DNA of 64,000 bases from Mesorhizobium mediterraneum (GCF_002284565.1 NZ_NPKI01000027.1:1-64000), one strand, 5' to 3'; positions 1 to 8,745 are shown, numbered from the stretch's first letter. Program-made: numbers and translations. The notes: a model not told the origin generated them from the sequence alone.

Positions 1-89
1 CCGAATCTCCCTGCTCCAACCTTCACCACAGAATCACCGTTCGGCTTCTGTGCAAAGGTCTCACAAGGGGAGAAGGAAGAAGGGTTGTC

Positions 90-953
90 CTATCTCGCAT
101 ATTTCTTCGCGCCGACCACGCAAAGCACGACGGCGGCAGTGACGGCGATCATCGCAGGACTGACCTGCTCGTGCAGCAGCATTGCCGCCAGCCCGAGGCC
201 GAAGAAAGGCTGGAGAAGCTGCAACTGTCCGACCGCAGCGATGCCGCCTTGCGCCAGTCCGCGATACCAGAACACAAAACCGATCAGCATGCTGAACAGC
301 GAGACATAGGCTAAGCCGATCCAGGCGGCTTTGCCTATGGTTTCGAGCGACGGTGGCATGGTGATGAGCGTCAGGGCCAGCATGACCGGCAGCGACAACA
401 CCAGCGCCCATGAGATCACCTGCCAGCCACCAAGTTTGCGCGACAGCTTGGCTCCTTCCGCATAGCCCAGTCCGCACAGGATAATTGCGGCGAGCATCAG
501 CATGTCACCAATCGGCGAGGCCGAAACGCCTTGCGTCACCGCAAAACCGGCAACGAGGGCGCTGCCAAGGCACGAAAACAGCCAGAAGGCCGGTTTGGGG
601 CGATCGCCGCCACGAATAACGCCGAAGATCGCGGTCGCCAGCGGCAACAGGCCGACGAAGATGATGGAATGGGCCGAGGTGATATGCTTGAGCGCCAACG
701 CGGTCAGCAAGGGAAAGCCGACCACGACGCCGAGCGCCACGATGGCCAGCGACAACAGATCCTGCCGCTCCGGGCGCTTCTGGCGAAAAATGAGCAGAAG
801 CGCGAGGCCGAGTATGCCTGCCGTGGCAGCACGGGCGACGGTAAGGAAGGCCGGATCGAAATCCATCACCGCAACACGCGTTGCCGGAAGCGATCCGCTG
901 AAAATCAGCACGCCCACGAATCCGTTCATCCAACCACCCGCCGTCTTGTCCAT
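90..953 (-). CDS. DMT-family (EamA) drug/metabolite exporter
   Basis: A 287-residue, strongly hydrophobic protein with about ten predicted membrane segments arranged as two EamA repeats, the usual size and layout of drug/metabolite transporters. It starts at an ATG and begins with a hydrophobic segment, so the protein should sit in the inner membrane. The substrate cannot be read from sequence. It is divergent from a MocR-type regulator 105 bp away, and the two probably share the palindromic site between them. MocR regulators next to DMT exporters are common in proteobacteria, which suggests export of an amine or amino acid sensed by the regulator; that is inference. The family call is secure, the substrate is not. 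Confidence 0.85.
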   Translation of the reverse strand: MDKTAGGWMNGFVGVLIFSGSLPATRVAVMDFDPAFLTVARAATAGILGLALLLIFRQKRPERQDLLSLAIVALGVVVGFPLLTALALKHITSAHSIIFVGLLPLATAIFGVIRGGDRPKPAFWLFSCLGSALVAGFAVTQGVSASPIGDMLMLAAIILCGLGYAEGAKLSRKLGGWQVISWALVLSLPVMLALTLITMPPSLETIGKAAWIGLAYVSLFSMLIGFVFWYRGLAQGGIAAVGQLQLLQPFFGLGLAAMLLHEQVSPAMIAVTAAVVLCVVGAKKYAR

Positions 954-1018
954 CGCACGCTCCTGATGCTCTCGCCTCTATCGGGCCGGACGCATGGCGC
1001 CACCAGAGACAATGAGGT

Positions 1019-1036
1019 ACAGTTTTGCAAAACTGT
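1019..1036. promoter_or_regulatory. perfect 18-bp palindrome in a divergent promoter region
   Basis: ACAGTTTTGCAAAACTGT is identical to its own reverse complement. It lies between the divergent DMT exporter and the MocR-type regulator, ending 22 bp before the regulator start. The position makes it the best candidate operator for that regulator, acting on both genes. Binding is inferred, not shown. Confidence 0.55.
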
Positions 1037-1058
1037 CATGGTAGGTTGAGCAGTACGG

Positions 1059-2462
1059 ATGGATGAGCAGACGACGGCAAGTGGGGGCAGCGGGACGCTT
1101 GTCGAAAGCGTCATGGCGACGATCAGGCAGAGGATCGCCGCGCGCAGCCTGACACCGGGAACACGATTGCCTTCGATCCGGGCTTTCGCGAAAACCGTGC
1201 AGGTTTCCAAATCCACCGTGGTCGAAGCCTATGAGCGTCTTGCGGCGGAAGGCATCATCCGCTCGCGTCCAGGTTCGGGTTTCTATGCCGCCGGACCGCT
1301 GGCTCCCTTATCGCTGGCCGAGATCGGCCCCAGGCTTGACCGTGCCGTCGATCCGCTCTGGGTTTCGCGCCAGTCGCTGGAAGCCGGCGACGGTGTGCTC
1401 AAACCCGGCTGCGGCTGGCTGCCTGCATCGTGGATGCCGGAGGCTGGATTGCGCCGGGCATTGCGGACATTGGCACGAGGTGATGATGTCACGCTGACGG
1501 ATTACGGCACGCCTCTCGGGCTGCCGCCGCTGCGTCATCTGCTCGCACGGCGCATGGCAGGGCACGGCATCGAGGCGTCTCCCGACCAGATCATGCTGAC
1601 GGAATCGGGAACCCAGGCGATCGACCTCCTCTGCCGGTTCCTGCTCGAGCCGGGCGACACGGTGCTGGTGGACGACCCCTGCTATTTCAACTTCCATGCC
1701 CTGTTGCGCGCTCACCGGGCCAAGGTGGTCGGCGTTCCCTATACGCCGTCGGGACCGGATATCGAGCTGTTCGCGCAGGCGCTGACGGAGCACCAGCCGC
1801 GTCTCTACATCACCAATTCCGCACTTCACAATCCGACGGGTGCAATTCTGTCGCCGGTCGTCGCCCATCGATTGCTCAAGCTCGCCGACCAATCGGATCT
1901 GACGATCATCGAAGACGATATCTTTGCCGACTTCGAACACACCCCCGCGCCCAGACTGGCGGCGTTCGACGGGCTTGGTCGCGTCGTCCATATCGGCAGC
2001 TTCTCAAAAACGCTTTCGGCGTCGGTGCGCTGCGGCTTCATCGCGGCTCCACGCGACTGGATGGATGGGTTGACCGACCTCAAGATCGCCACGTCCTTTG
2101 GCAGCGGCAGGCTTGCCTCCGAACTGGTGCTGACGCTGCTGAAGGACGGTCTCTATCGCAAGCACGTGGATTTGTTGCGCACGCGGCTTTCACGCGCCAT
2201 GGCTGAGACAAGCACGCGGCTGAAGGCGATCGGCATCACGCCGTGGATCGACCAGCCGGCCGGCATGTTCTTGTGGTGCAGCCTAGCGGAAGGCGTGGAT
2301 GCAGCTGAAATGGCCCGCCGCGCCTTGTCGGCCAATATCGTGCTGGCGCCCGGCAATGCGTTCAGCCTGTCTCAAACTGCCAGCCGTTTCCTGCGCTTCA
2401 ACGTCGCGCAGTCGGCAGACGAGAGAATTTTCAGGACACTCGAGGAGGCGATGTCGCGTTGA
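1059..2462 (+). CDS. MocR-type regulator: GntR HTH fused to an aminotransferase domain
   Basis: 467 residues, the normal MocR length. Residues about 11-78 form a GntR winged helix-turn-helix (LPSIRAFAKTVQVSKSTVV region). Residues about 120-467 resemble fold-type I aminotransferases, with the PLP lysine expected at K317 in the GSFSKTLSA motif and a DDPCYFNF segment near residue 205. MocR proteins bind PLP and usually sense an amine or PLP adduct, most acting as activators. It is divergent from the DMT exporter and is its probable regulator. A true aminotransferase role is unlikely given the N-terminal DNA-binding domain. Confidence 0.88.
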   Translation: MDEQTTASGGSGTLVESVMATIRQRIAARSLTPGTRLPSIRAFAKTVQVSKSTVVEAYERLAAEGIIRSRPGSGFYAAGPLAPLSLAEIGPRLDRAVDPLWVSRQSLEAGDGVLKPGCGWLPASWMPEAGLRRALRTLARGDDVTLTDYGTPLGLPPLRHLLARRMAGHGIEASPDQIMLTESGTQAIDLLCRFLLEPGDTVLVDDPCYFNFHALLRAHRAKVVGVPYTPSGPDIELFAQALTEHQPRLYITNSALHNPTGAILSPVVAHRLLKLADQSDLTIIEDDIFADFEHTPAPRLAAFDGLGRVVHIGSFSKTLSASVRCGFIAAPRDWMDGLTDLKIATSFGSGRLASELVLTLLKDGLYRKHVDLLRTRLSRAMAETSTRLKAIGITPWIDQPAGMFLWCSLAEGVDAAEMARRALSANIVLAPGNAFSLSQTASRFLRFNVAQSADERIFRTLEEAMSR

Positions 2463-2501
2463 TTTTCGCTATCACGGAAATGCAGGCCTTGGCGCTTCGC
2501 C

Positions 2502-2999
2502 TCAGGCCCTGCCCCGCTTGCGCCGCTCGTAAAGCATGACGAGCGTTTCGGCCGTCAGCGCCGGCTTCTGCTCACCTTCGATCTCGACGATGTTGGCGGC
2601 CTTCATCAGATACTGGCCGGGGCCCTTGTCCTCCACGGACAAAAGCGTGATGCGCAGTCTGATGCGCGCGCCGGCCCTGACCGGCGCCAGGAACCGCACC
2701 TTGTCGAAGCCATAGTTGAAGGCGGCTTGCGTGTTTTCGGGCACGATGCCCATGTCCAGCGCCAGCGCGCCGATGATCGACAGCGTCAGATAGCCGTGCG
2801 CGATGGTGGTGCGGAACGGGCTTTGCCGCTTCGCCCGCTCTGGATCGACATGGATCCATTGGCGGTCGCCCGTGCATTCGGCGAACTGGTCGATGCGGCT
2901 CTGGTCGACCGTCGTCCAGTCCGACACACCGAGCTCCTGCCCGGTCATCATCCTGAGCTGCTCGTAGGTCGGCGGCGTCCTCGGCCGTGTTTGCGTCAT
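2502..2999 (-). CDS. MaoC-family (R)-specific enoyl-CoA hydratase-like protein
   Basis: 165 residues with a single hot-dog fold. The hydratase-2 motif is visible around residues 36-72: an FAECTGD..W.H.D segment followed by a TIAHGYLTLS segment, giving the catalytic Asp and His of MaoC/PhaJ enzymes. Such proteins hydrate enoyl-CoA in beta-oxidation or supply (R)-3-hydroxyacyl-CoA to PHB synthesis. A phasin-like gene lies next on the same strand, which fits the second role but does not prove it. It is convergent with the MocR gene, with only a short gap. Confidence 0.82.
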   Translation of the reverse strand: MTQTRPRTPPTYEQLRMMTGQELGVSDWTTVDQSRIDQFAECTGDRQWIHVDPERAKRQSPFRTTIAHGYLTLSIIGALALDMGIVPENTQAAFNYGFDKVRFLAPVRAGARIRLRITLLSVEDKGPGQYLMKAANIVEIEGEQKPALTAETLVMLYERRKRGRA

Positions 3000-3259
3000 T
3001 CCTGCTTTCCCGATCGCCTGCTTTCCCGATCACTTGTCCTGCCTCCCGACCACGAACCGGCCGCCTCTGTCAATTCGCTCCGCGCGTTCCGCTGCGGCAT
3101 CCTCGGTCGGATCGCGTCAACGCCTGTGTCCAGCGCCGCAAAACAGGCTATCCGGGCCAAGAGAAACTTTGTGCCTCGCCGAGGCCGAGAATCAACAATA
3201 CGACTTTCAGGAGCCGGATAGGCGGGAGAAAAGTCCGTCTGCTTTGGCTTGGGAATAGC

Positions 3260-3688
3260 CTACTTCTTGTCGTAGCCGGTGCGGATTTCCTCCATCGCCT
3301 CCTTGATGCGGTCGCGCAGGATCTCGACCGATTCGGTGCCGGATTTCCTTGCCAGTTCGGCCACTTCGCCGGCATTCTTCAATGCGGTCTCGAAGGATTT
3401 CCTGGCGAACGCCGCTTGCTTGGCCATCAACTCCCGAGGATCGCCCGGCGCTCTGTAGCTCTGCGCCATGTCGGCGATTTCGTGCAGCGTGTCCTGCAGC
3501 ATCTCGCGTTGTCGGGAGAATAGCGACGACGCGCCGGCGGCACTTGCCCTGGCTGATTTTTCCAGTGCCTCGAGGTTCTTGCGATGATGGTTGAGGATCG
3601 CCTCGACGTCTACGTTCGGCAGCTTCAGGTCGCGGCCGAACCTGCCGAACATGTCCATGAAAGAGCCGGGATCCGGTTGCTTTGCCAT
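3260..3688 (-). CDS. phasin-family protein
   Basis: 142 residues starting at MAKQPDP; the reading frame stays open a further 30 codons upstream, but this ATG follows a GGGGAGA ribosome-binding site and gives a phasin-like N terminus. The chain is almost entirely amphipathic helix, charged, without cysteine or membrane segments. It is rich in Ala, Glu and Lys, with a KSGTESVEILRDRIKEAMEEI tail like phasin_2/TIGR01841 proteins. Phasins coat polyhydroxybutyrate granules. The function is assigned from family resemblance only. Confidence 0.7.
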   Translation of the reverse strand: MAKQPDPGSFMDMFGRFGRDLKLPNVDVEAILNHHRKNLEALEKSARASAAGASSLFSRQREMLQDTLHEIADMAQSYRAPGDPRELMAKQAAFARKSFETALKNAGEVAELARKSGTESVEILRDRIKEAMEEIRTGYDKK

Positions 3689-3784
3689 GGTGGTTTCTCC
3701 CCTCTTGTTGCGAATGCAGCGCCTGAGGAGAAGAATAGGGCACTGGCGCTTCGCGGTCCATTCGAAGGCGCAACACATCGCGGT

Positions 3785-5080
3785 TCAGCCGACGAGGAAC
3801 AGCCGTTCCACCGTATAAAGCGCGACGCCGGCAAGGCCGCCGATGACCATGCCGTTGAAGCGGATATATTGCAGGTCCCTGCCGATGTTCATCTCGATCA
3901 GCCTGGTGAGCTGGGCAAGGTCCCAGCGCTTGACCTGATCGGCGATGAATTTCGAGACGCCGCTCTTCTGGCTTTCGACGAAGGAAGACAGCGCCACGAC
4001 GAACCCCTGGTTCATGTCGGCTCTGATCTGCGCGTCGCCGGCAAGATGGCGGCCGACTTCGACGAACATATTGGCGAGATGGGCGCGAATCATCGAATTC
4101 GACGCCTTGGCGTCCTGCTCGATGAACAGGCTGAGGCTTTCCCACATGTCGCCGGCCAGCGCCTTCAGCTCCGGCCTGGCGAGGAAATCGCGCTTCAGTT
4201 TCTCGGCGCGCTTGGCGTATTGCTTGGATGTCCTCAGCCGCTCGACGAAGGTCAGGACAAAACGGTCGAATTCGGCGCGCATCGGGTGTTCGGGATCGGC
4301 CCTCACCTCGTCGAGCAGCGAACCGGCGGAGGCGACGATCTTCTTCAGCAGATAGGCGTCGGCGCGAAAAAGGTTGAACAGCGACGGCAGTTCCTCGCGG
4401 ATCTTCTCCCGCATGCTCGCCAGCGCCTGCTCGTCGCTCAAAAAGCGGCCGACGACCTTGGTGAATTCGTCGAACAGCCTTTGGTGGCGGCGGTCGTCGG
4501 TCAGGGCCGACAGCAACTCGGCGGCGAGCGGCGCCAGCGGCACCTTTTCGATCTGCTCCAGCATGCGGCTGGTGACGAAGCCGCGCAGGCCCGATTGCTT
4601 GACGGCCGCCAGCGTCTGCGGCACCAGCCGGCCGACGAAATGCGATAGATCGGCGGCGCGGTTGGGGTCGGCCAGCCAGTCGGCGACGAGCGCGGAAAAG
4701 TCGACCTCGGCAAGCTTTTCGCGCACCGGCTCGGGCGCCAGGAAATTGACCTCGATGAAGCGGCCGAGATTGTCGGCGATGCGGTTCTGGTTCTCCGGAA
4801 TGATGGCGGTGTGCGGGATCGGCAGGCCGAGCGGCCGCCTGAACAGCGCTACCACCGCATACCAGTCGGCCAGCCCGCCAATCGTCGCCGCCTCGGCGAA
4901 AGCGGCGACGAACCCCAGCCACGGATAGTGGCCCTCGAAGGACTTGGCCACCGCAAAGATGAGGACGCAGAGCGCGAGCGCCGCGGTGGCGACGAACTTG
5001 GTGCGCCGAAGCGCCGAAAGATTGGCGTCCGCGTCGGCATCGAACCGGGCGGATGCCAAAGTCGGTGCTGATTGTGACAT
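3785..5080 (-). CDS. DUF445 domain-containing membrane protein (YjiN-like)
   Basis: 431 residues. One hydrophobic segment near residues 28-48 and a second just after (LGFVAAFAEAATIGGLADWYAVVALF) carry the glycine-rich A(T/I)xGGLADWYAV motif typical of DUF445. A long helical middle with many Lys/Glu follows, and a C-terminal hydrophobic hairpin (GMVIGGLAGVALYTV). Proteins of this family are inner-membrane proteins of unknown function. It lies 96 bp upstream of the phasin-like gene on the same strand. No more specific role can be supported. Confidence 0.85.
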   Translation of the reverse strand: MSQSAPTLASARFDADADANLSALRRTKFVATAALALCVLIFAVAKSFEGHYPWLGFVAAFAEAATIGGLADWYAVVALFRRPLGLPIPHTAIIPENQNRIADNLGRFIEVNFLAPEPVREKLAEVDFSALVADWLADPNRAADLSHFVGRLVPQTLAAVKQSGLRGFVTSRMLEQIEKVPLAPLAAELLSALTDDRRHQRLFDEFTKVVGRFLSDEQALASMREKIREELPSLFNLFRADAYLLKKIVASAGSLLDEVRADPEHPMRAEFDRFVLTFVERLRTSKQYAKRAEKLKRDFLARPELKALAGDMWESLSLFIEQDAKASNSMIRAHLANMFVEVGRHLAGDAQIRADMNQGFVVALSSFVESQKSGVSKFIADQVKRWDLAQLTRLIEMNIGRDLQYIRFNGMVIGGLAGVALYTVERLFLVG

Positions 5081-5188
5081 GGATGAACTACTCCTGGTCG
5101 ATCTCGCGGACTTAATTTAGTAATCCGCCCGCCCGAATGCGCCCCAGATTAATCGGGGTGATGTTTTGCACGACCCTGCACACAAACT

Positions 5189-5203
5189 TGACAAAAAAAT
5201 TCA
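5189..5203 (+). promoter_or_regulatory. IRO-box-like site (TGA-N9-TCA) in the rirA promoter
   Basis: TGACAAAAAAATTCA matches the TGA-N9-TCA consensus reported for RirA-regulated promoters in rhizobia. It overlaps a TTGACA -35-like hexamer (5188-5193) about 80 bp upstream of rirA, which suggests autorepression. The motif is short and occurs by chance, so position is the main support. Confidence 0.5.
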
Positions 5204-5223
5204 CCTATTATGCGATGCTTGTC

Positions 5224-5236
5224 TGGAATTATTCCA
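5224..5236. promoter_or_regulatory. palindrome resembling an Irr (ICE) box upstream of rirA
   Basis: TGGAATTATTCCA is a perfect palindrome apart from its central base. It lies 47 bp upstream of the rirA start and shares the GAA..TTC core of the iron-control element bound by Irr in rhizobia. Irr is known to act on rirA in some relatives; here it is inference from the motif. Confidence 0.35.
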
Positions 5237-5282
5237 AGGTATAGGCCATATTAGGCTTGAGCTAATGCTTCGTGAGGACAAA

Positions 5283-5744
5283 ATGCGGCTGACACGCCAG
5301 ACCAATTACGCCATGCGCATCCTGATGTATTGCGCCGCGAACACCGATCGGCTGAGCCGCATCCCAGAGATCGCGGCCGCCTATTCGGTGTCTGAACTTT
5401 TTCTCTTCAAGATCCTGCAGCCTTTGGTCGAGCATGGTCTGGTCGAGACGGTGCGCGGCAGGAACGGCGGCGTCAGGCTCGGCCGCGAGGCCGAATCCAT
5501 CACGCTGTTCGACGTCGTGCGCGTGACCGAAGAGAGCTTCGCCATGGCCGAATGCTTCGAGAACGATGCCGCCGAATGTCCGCTGGTCGACAGTTGCGCG
5601 CTGAATTCGGCGCTTCGCGAGGCGCTCAACGCCTTCTTCGCCGTGCTTGAGCGCTACACGATCGCCGACATGGTGGCGGCGCGTCCGAATGTGCGACACC
5701 TGCTCGGCATCGACATGCTGGTGCAAAGGGCGCCGGCCGCCTGA
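5283..5744 (+). CDS. rirA: RirA, Rrf2-family iron-responsive repressor
   Basis: 153 residues starting at MRLTRQTNYAMRILMYCAAN, the conserved RirA N terminus; the frame stays open upstream but this ATG has a GAGGAC ribosome-binding site. The N-terminal winged helix is followed by the Fe-S ligand cysteines C91, C99 and C105 in the spacing typical of RirA. RirA carries an Fe-S cluster and represses iron-uptake genes when iron is sufficient. The neighbouring hmu genes and the TGA-N9-TCA sites before rirA and between hemP and hmuR fit this role. NsrR and IscR are the main alternatives, but context and N terminus favour RirA. Confidence 0.9.
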   Translation: MRLTRQTNYAMRILMYCAANTDRLSRIPEIAAAYSVSELFLFKILQPLVEHGLVETVRGRNGGVRLGREAESITLFDVVRVTEESFAMAECFENDAAECPLVDSCALNSALREALNAFFAVLERYTIADMVAARPNVRHLLGIDMLVQRAPAA

Positions 5745-5770
5745 TCCTGGTCGCATCGCGGTTTGGCTAG

Positions 5771-5934
5771 GTCTGTTGAGATTCAGGTCAGGCCGAGCCG
5801 GAGTCGAAGACGGGCGCGAAGCGACCAAACAGGTGGGTTCCGAGAACCGGAACGGAGCGTACGTTTGGGTACGTGAGTACGGAAGCGCAGGAAATCGCCA
5901 TTTGCAGGCCGGCATCACCTGAATATCAACAGAC
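5771..5934. repeat. 164-bp MITE-like element with 18-bp terminal inverted repeats
   Basis: GTCTGTTGAGATTCAGGT at 5771-5788 is matched at 17 of 18 positions by the reverse complement of 5917-5934. The interior holds a smaller inverted pair around a GTACGTTTGGGTACGT core (near 5857). No transposase is encoded, so this is a non-autonomous palindromic intergenic element of the kind common in rhizobial genomes. Its right end overlaps the last codons and stop of hmuV. Copies elsewhere in the genome are expected but cannot be checked here. Confidence 0.7.
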
Positions 5935-6714
5935 CGACTGCGGCAATACGAACGGCATGTCTCCGGCCGGCAGCACGCCTACCCTCAGCCGGCAATCGAA
6001 CACTTTTTCGATCAGATCGTCGCTCAGCACGTCCTGCGGTGAGCCAGTGGCGGCTAGCCTGCCGCGATGCATGACGAAAATCCGGTCGGCATACATGGCC
6101 GTCAAATTGAGGTCGTGCAGGATGGCGACCACGCCGCCGCCCCGTCTGGCGAAGTCGCGGGCGATGTTCATGATGATCAATTGGTGCTTGATATCGAGGC
6201 TGGAAACCGGCTCGTCGAGGAAGAGATAGCGCGGTTTGCCGTCGAGGACCGGCGCCCAGACCTGGCAGAGCACGCGGGCCAACTGCACGCGCTGCTGCTC
6301 GCCGCCCGAAAGCTCCTGGTAGAAACGGCCGGCAAAGCCGTCGAGGTCGACCCGCGCCAGCGCCCGTTCGGGCAGGCGCTCGTCCTCACCGGGAAGCGCG
6401 CCCGAGCGCCCGCCGAGCAGGCCGAGCCTGACGATCTCGCGCACCGTGAAGGGAAAGGACAACGTCGTCGCCTGCGGCAGGACGGCGCGCATCGTCGCGG
6501 CCTCGACCGGTTTCATCACCGAGAGGTCGCGGCCGTTGATGGTGACCTCTCCCGAATAGGCAAGATCGCCGGACAGCGCCCTCAGGAAGGTCGTCTTGCC
6601 CGAACCATTGGGGCCGACGATGGCCGCGATTTCGCCGGGCCGCATGTCGAAATCGACATTGGCGACGATACGCTTGCCGCCGATCGCCACCGAGACATCC
6701 CGCGCATCGATCAT
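5926..6714 (-). CDS. hmuV: haemin ABC transporter ATP-binding protein HmuV
   Basis: 262 residues from the MIDARDVSV start; a longer upstream frame overlaps hmuU and is not credible. Walker A GPNGSGKTT is at residues 34-42, the LSGGEQQRVQLAR signature lies mid-protein, and Walker B is YLFLDEPVSSLD. This is the cytoplasmic ATPase that drives haem import through HmuU. It is the last gene of the hemP-hmuSTUV operon, with a 10-bp gap after hmuU. The final codons and the stop lie inside the right end of the 164-bp repeat, so the C-terminal QSVC is repeat-derived. Confidence 0.93.
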   Translation of the reverse strand: MIDARDVSVAIGGKRIVANVDFDMRPGEIAAIVGPNGSGKTTFLRALSGDLAYSGEVTINGRDLSVMKPVEAATMRAVLPQATTLSFPFTVREIVRLGLLGGRSGALPGEDERLPERALARVDLDGFAGRFYQELSGGEQQRVQLARVLCQVWAPVLDGKPRYLFLDEPVSSLDIKHQLIIMNIARDFARRGGGVVAILHDLNLTAMYADRIFVMHRGRLAATGSPQDVLSDDLIEKVFDCRLRVGVLPAGDMPFVLPQSVC

Positions 6715-6724
6715 AAAAACCCTC

Positions 6725-7825
6725 TCACAGGTCGATGACCCCACGCTTGCGCAGCAGGATCCAGAGGAAGAACGGAGCGCCCGCGATCGCGGTGACGATG
6801 CCGATCGGCAGCTCGGCCGGCGCAACGATGGTGCGGGCGATGGCATCGGCCAGAAGCAGCAGGCAAGCGCCAAGCAGGGCCGACGCCGGCAGCAAATAAC
6901 GGTTGTCCGGGCCGATAGCCAAGCGCAACAGATGCGGCACCACGATGCCGACAAAGCCGATGCCGCCGCTGACCGCGACAGATGCCCCGACCGCCGCCGA
7001 AACGCCGATGATTGCAGTGTATTTCAGCCGCTGCACCGGGATGCCGAGATGGCCGGCGGTGGCTTCGCCCAGTGCCAGCGCGTTGAGGCCGCGCGCCAGG
7101 AACGGCATCGCCGCCAACGCCAGCACGATGATCGGCCCGACTGAGCCGATTTTTTGCCAGGTCGCGCCGGCGAGCGAGCCGAGCTGCCAGAAGGTCAGGT
7201 CGCGCAACTGCCGGTCGTCGGCCATGAAGATCAGGATGCCGGTCAGCGCCATGGCAAGGGCAGCCAGCGCAATACCGGCGAGCAGCATGGTGGCAACCGA
7301 GGTTCGGCCTTGCCGGGTGGCGACCTGATAGAGCACCAATGTCGTCGCCAGCCCGCCGCAGAACGCGGCAAGCGGCAGAGCGAGCGTGCCCAGCACCGAA
7401 GTTATCGGCGCCAGCACCGTGGCGCCAAGCACGATGACGGCCACCGCGCCGAGGCTCGACCCAGCCGAAACCCCGATGAGACCGGGATCTGCCAGCGGGT
7501 TGCGGAACAGCCCTTGCATGACCGCGCCGGAGACGGCAAGCGCGGCGCCGATCAGCACACCGAGGATGACGCGCGGCAGGCGGATATCGTAGACGATCAG
7601 GCGGTCGCGGGCGCTCAGCGCCTCATTGCCGGGTGCTGCGCCCAACAGCCAGTCGCCGACGACGCTGACGGCGGAGGCATCGGATGCGCCTGATGTCAGC
7701 GACAGCAGGACGGCAACGGCAAGTCCCAGGCATAAAAGCAGAATGACGATGCGCGCCCGCCCCGAACGGTCGCCGTCGGATGCTGTCGCCATGGTGCCCG
7801 CACCAGCGATCGATTGATCCACCAT
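6725..7825 (-). CDS. hmuU: haemin ABC transporter permease HmuU (FecCD family)
   Basis: 366 residues with about nine to ten membrane helices and the FecCD/BtuC hallmarks: RLPRVILGVLIGAALAVSGA near residue 80, a GLFRNPLADPGLIGVSAGSS-type segment after it, and a C-terminal GIGFVGIVVPHLLR motif that contacts the ATPase. It forms the inner-membrane channel for haem. It sits between hmuT (11-bp gap) and hmuV (10-bp gap) in the same operon. Assignment to haem rather than a siderophore rests on hmuS, hmuT and hemP next to it. Confidence 0.93.
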   Translation of the reverse strand: MVDQSIAGAGTMATASDGDRSGRARIVILLLCLGLAVAVLLSLTSGASDASAVSVVGDWLLGAAPGNEALSARDRLIVYDIRLPRVILGVLIGAALAVSGAVMQGLFRNPLADPGLIGVSAGSSLGAVAVIVLGATVLAPITSVLGTLALPLAAFCGGLATTLVLYQVATRQGRTSVATMLLAGIALAALAMALTGILIFMADDRQLRDLTFWQLGSLAGATWQKIGSVGPIIVLALAAMPFLARGLNALALGEATAGHLGIPVQRLKYTAIIGVSAAVGASVAVSGGIGFVGIVVPHLLRLAIGPDNRYLLPASALLGACLLLLADAIARTIVAPAELPIGIVTAIAGAPFFLWILLRKRGVIDL

Positions 7826-7836
7826 TGGAAGCCCGC

Positions 7837-8745
7837 TCAGTCCGCGGCCTGATCGCCATAAAGCGAGGCGGCAAGGTCGTGGATGACGTCGGCCGTGCGC
7901 GGCCCGAAGCCGAGCAGATAGCCGCCATCCATGCGGATCACCTTGCGCGCCGCACCCGCCGGCGTCGACAAGATGGCCGGGTTCGCGAACAATTCGTCAT
8001 CGGATGCGGCGGGACCGGCATTGTTCATTATCAGGATCACGTCCGGCTTGGCGGTGATAACAGCCTCGTCGGACAATTGCTTGTAGCCGGAATAGCCGTC
8101 AACCGCGTTGACACCGCCCGAAAGCTTGATGATGCCGTCGGCGGCAGTCTCGCTGCCGGATGCGAGTATCTTGCCACCCTGCATCGACAGCACGAACAGG
8201 ACGCGCTTGCGTTCCTTGATCGAAGCGGTCTGCTTTTCGGCGGCCTTCAGCTTGGCATCGATCTCGGCTGCCAGCGCATCGGCCTTGGCGTCCACGCCAA
8301 GCGCCTTGCCGACGATATGGATCTTTTCGAGAATGCCTTCATGGTCGTAGCGCTCGGGCACCTCGATGAATGGAATGCTCGTTTTCTTCAGCACGTCGAC
8401 CGCTTGCTTCGGCCCGCTGCCGTGCAGCGCCAGGATGCCTGACGGATTGACCGACAGGACGCCTTCCGGCGACAGCTGGCGCATGTAGCCGACATCAGGC
8501 AGCTTGAGCGCCGCCTCGGGATAACGGCTGGTCGAATCGCGGGCGACCAGCCGATCCTGCTCGCCGAGCGCAAAGACGATCTCGGTGATCGAACCGCCGA
8601 TGGCCGCTATCTTCGACGGGTCCGCAAAGACCTCCGTGCCTTCGGCGGCACGGGCCGGCAGCAATGCGGCAAAGGCCAGGGCAAGGCCGATCGCGGCCCC
8701 AAGCGTCGTTCTGAAAACACGCGCCCGTTTAAGCAAAGGAGCCAT
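7837..8745 (-). CDS. hmuT: periplasmic haemin-binding protein HmuT
   Basis: 302 residues with a Sec signal peptide (basic start, hydrophobic stretch to about residue 30, cleavage near ARAA-EG). The mature part is a class III periplasmic binding protein with the opening IAAIGGSITEIVFALG, as in ShuT/HmuT. Tyr in the DVGYMRQLSPE region is a plausible haem ligand by analogy with ShuT. It delivers haem from the outer-membrane receptor to HmuUV. The 11-bp spacing on both sides supports one operon with hmuS and hmuU. Confidence 0.93.
   Translation of the reverse strand: MAPLLKRARVFRTTLGAAIGLALAFAALLPARAAEGTEVFADPSKIAAIGGSITEIVFALGEQDRLVARDSTSRYPEAALKLPDVGYMRQLSPEGVLSVNPSGILALHGSGPKQAVDVLKKTSIPFIEVPERYDHEGILEKIHIVGKALGVDAKADALAAEIDAKLKAAEKQTASIKERKRVLFVLSMQGGKILASGSETAADGIIKLSGGVNAVDGYSGYKQLSDEAVITAKPDVILIMNNAGPAASDDELFANPAILSTPAGAARKVIRMDGGYLLGFGPRTADVIHDLAASLYGDQAAD

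Noticed and set aside
3207..4922. 571-codon minus-strand open frame across the phasin-like and DUF445 genes
   Set aside because: It is Arg/Ala/Gly-rich without any domain and runs antisense-frame to two genes with clear family matches; a high-GC shadow frame.
5206..5211. TATTAT as the -10 box paired with TTGACA at 5188
   Set aside because: The spacer would be only 12 bp; the real -10 is not clear, so no promoter was called.
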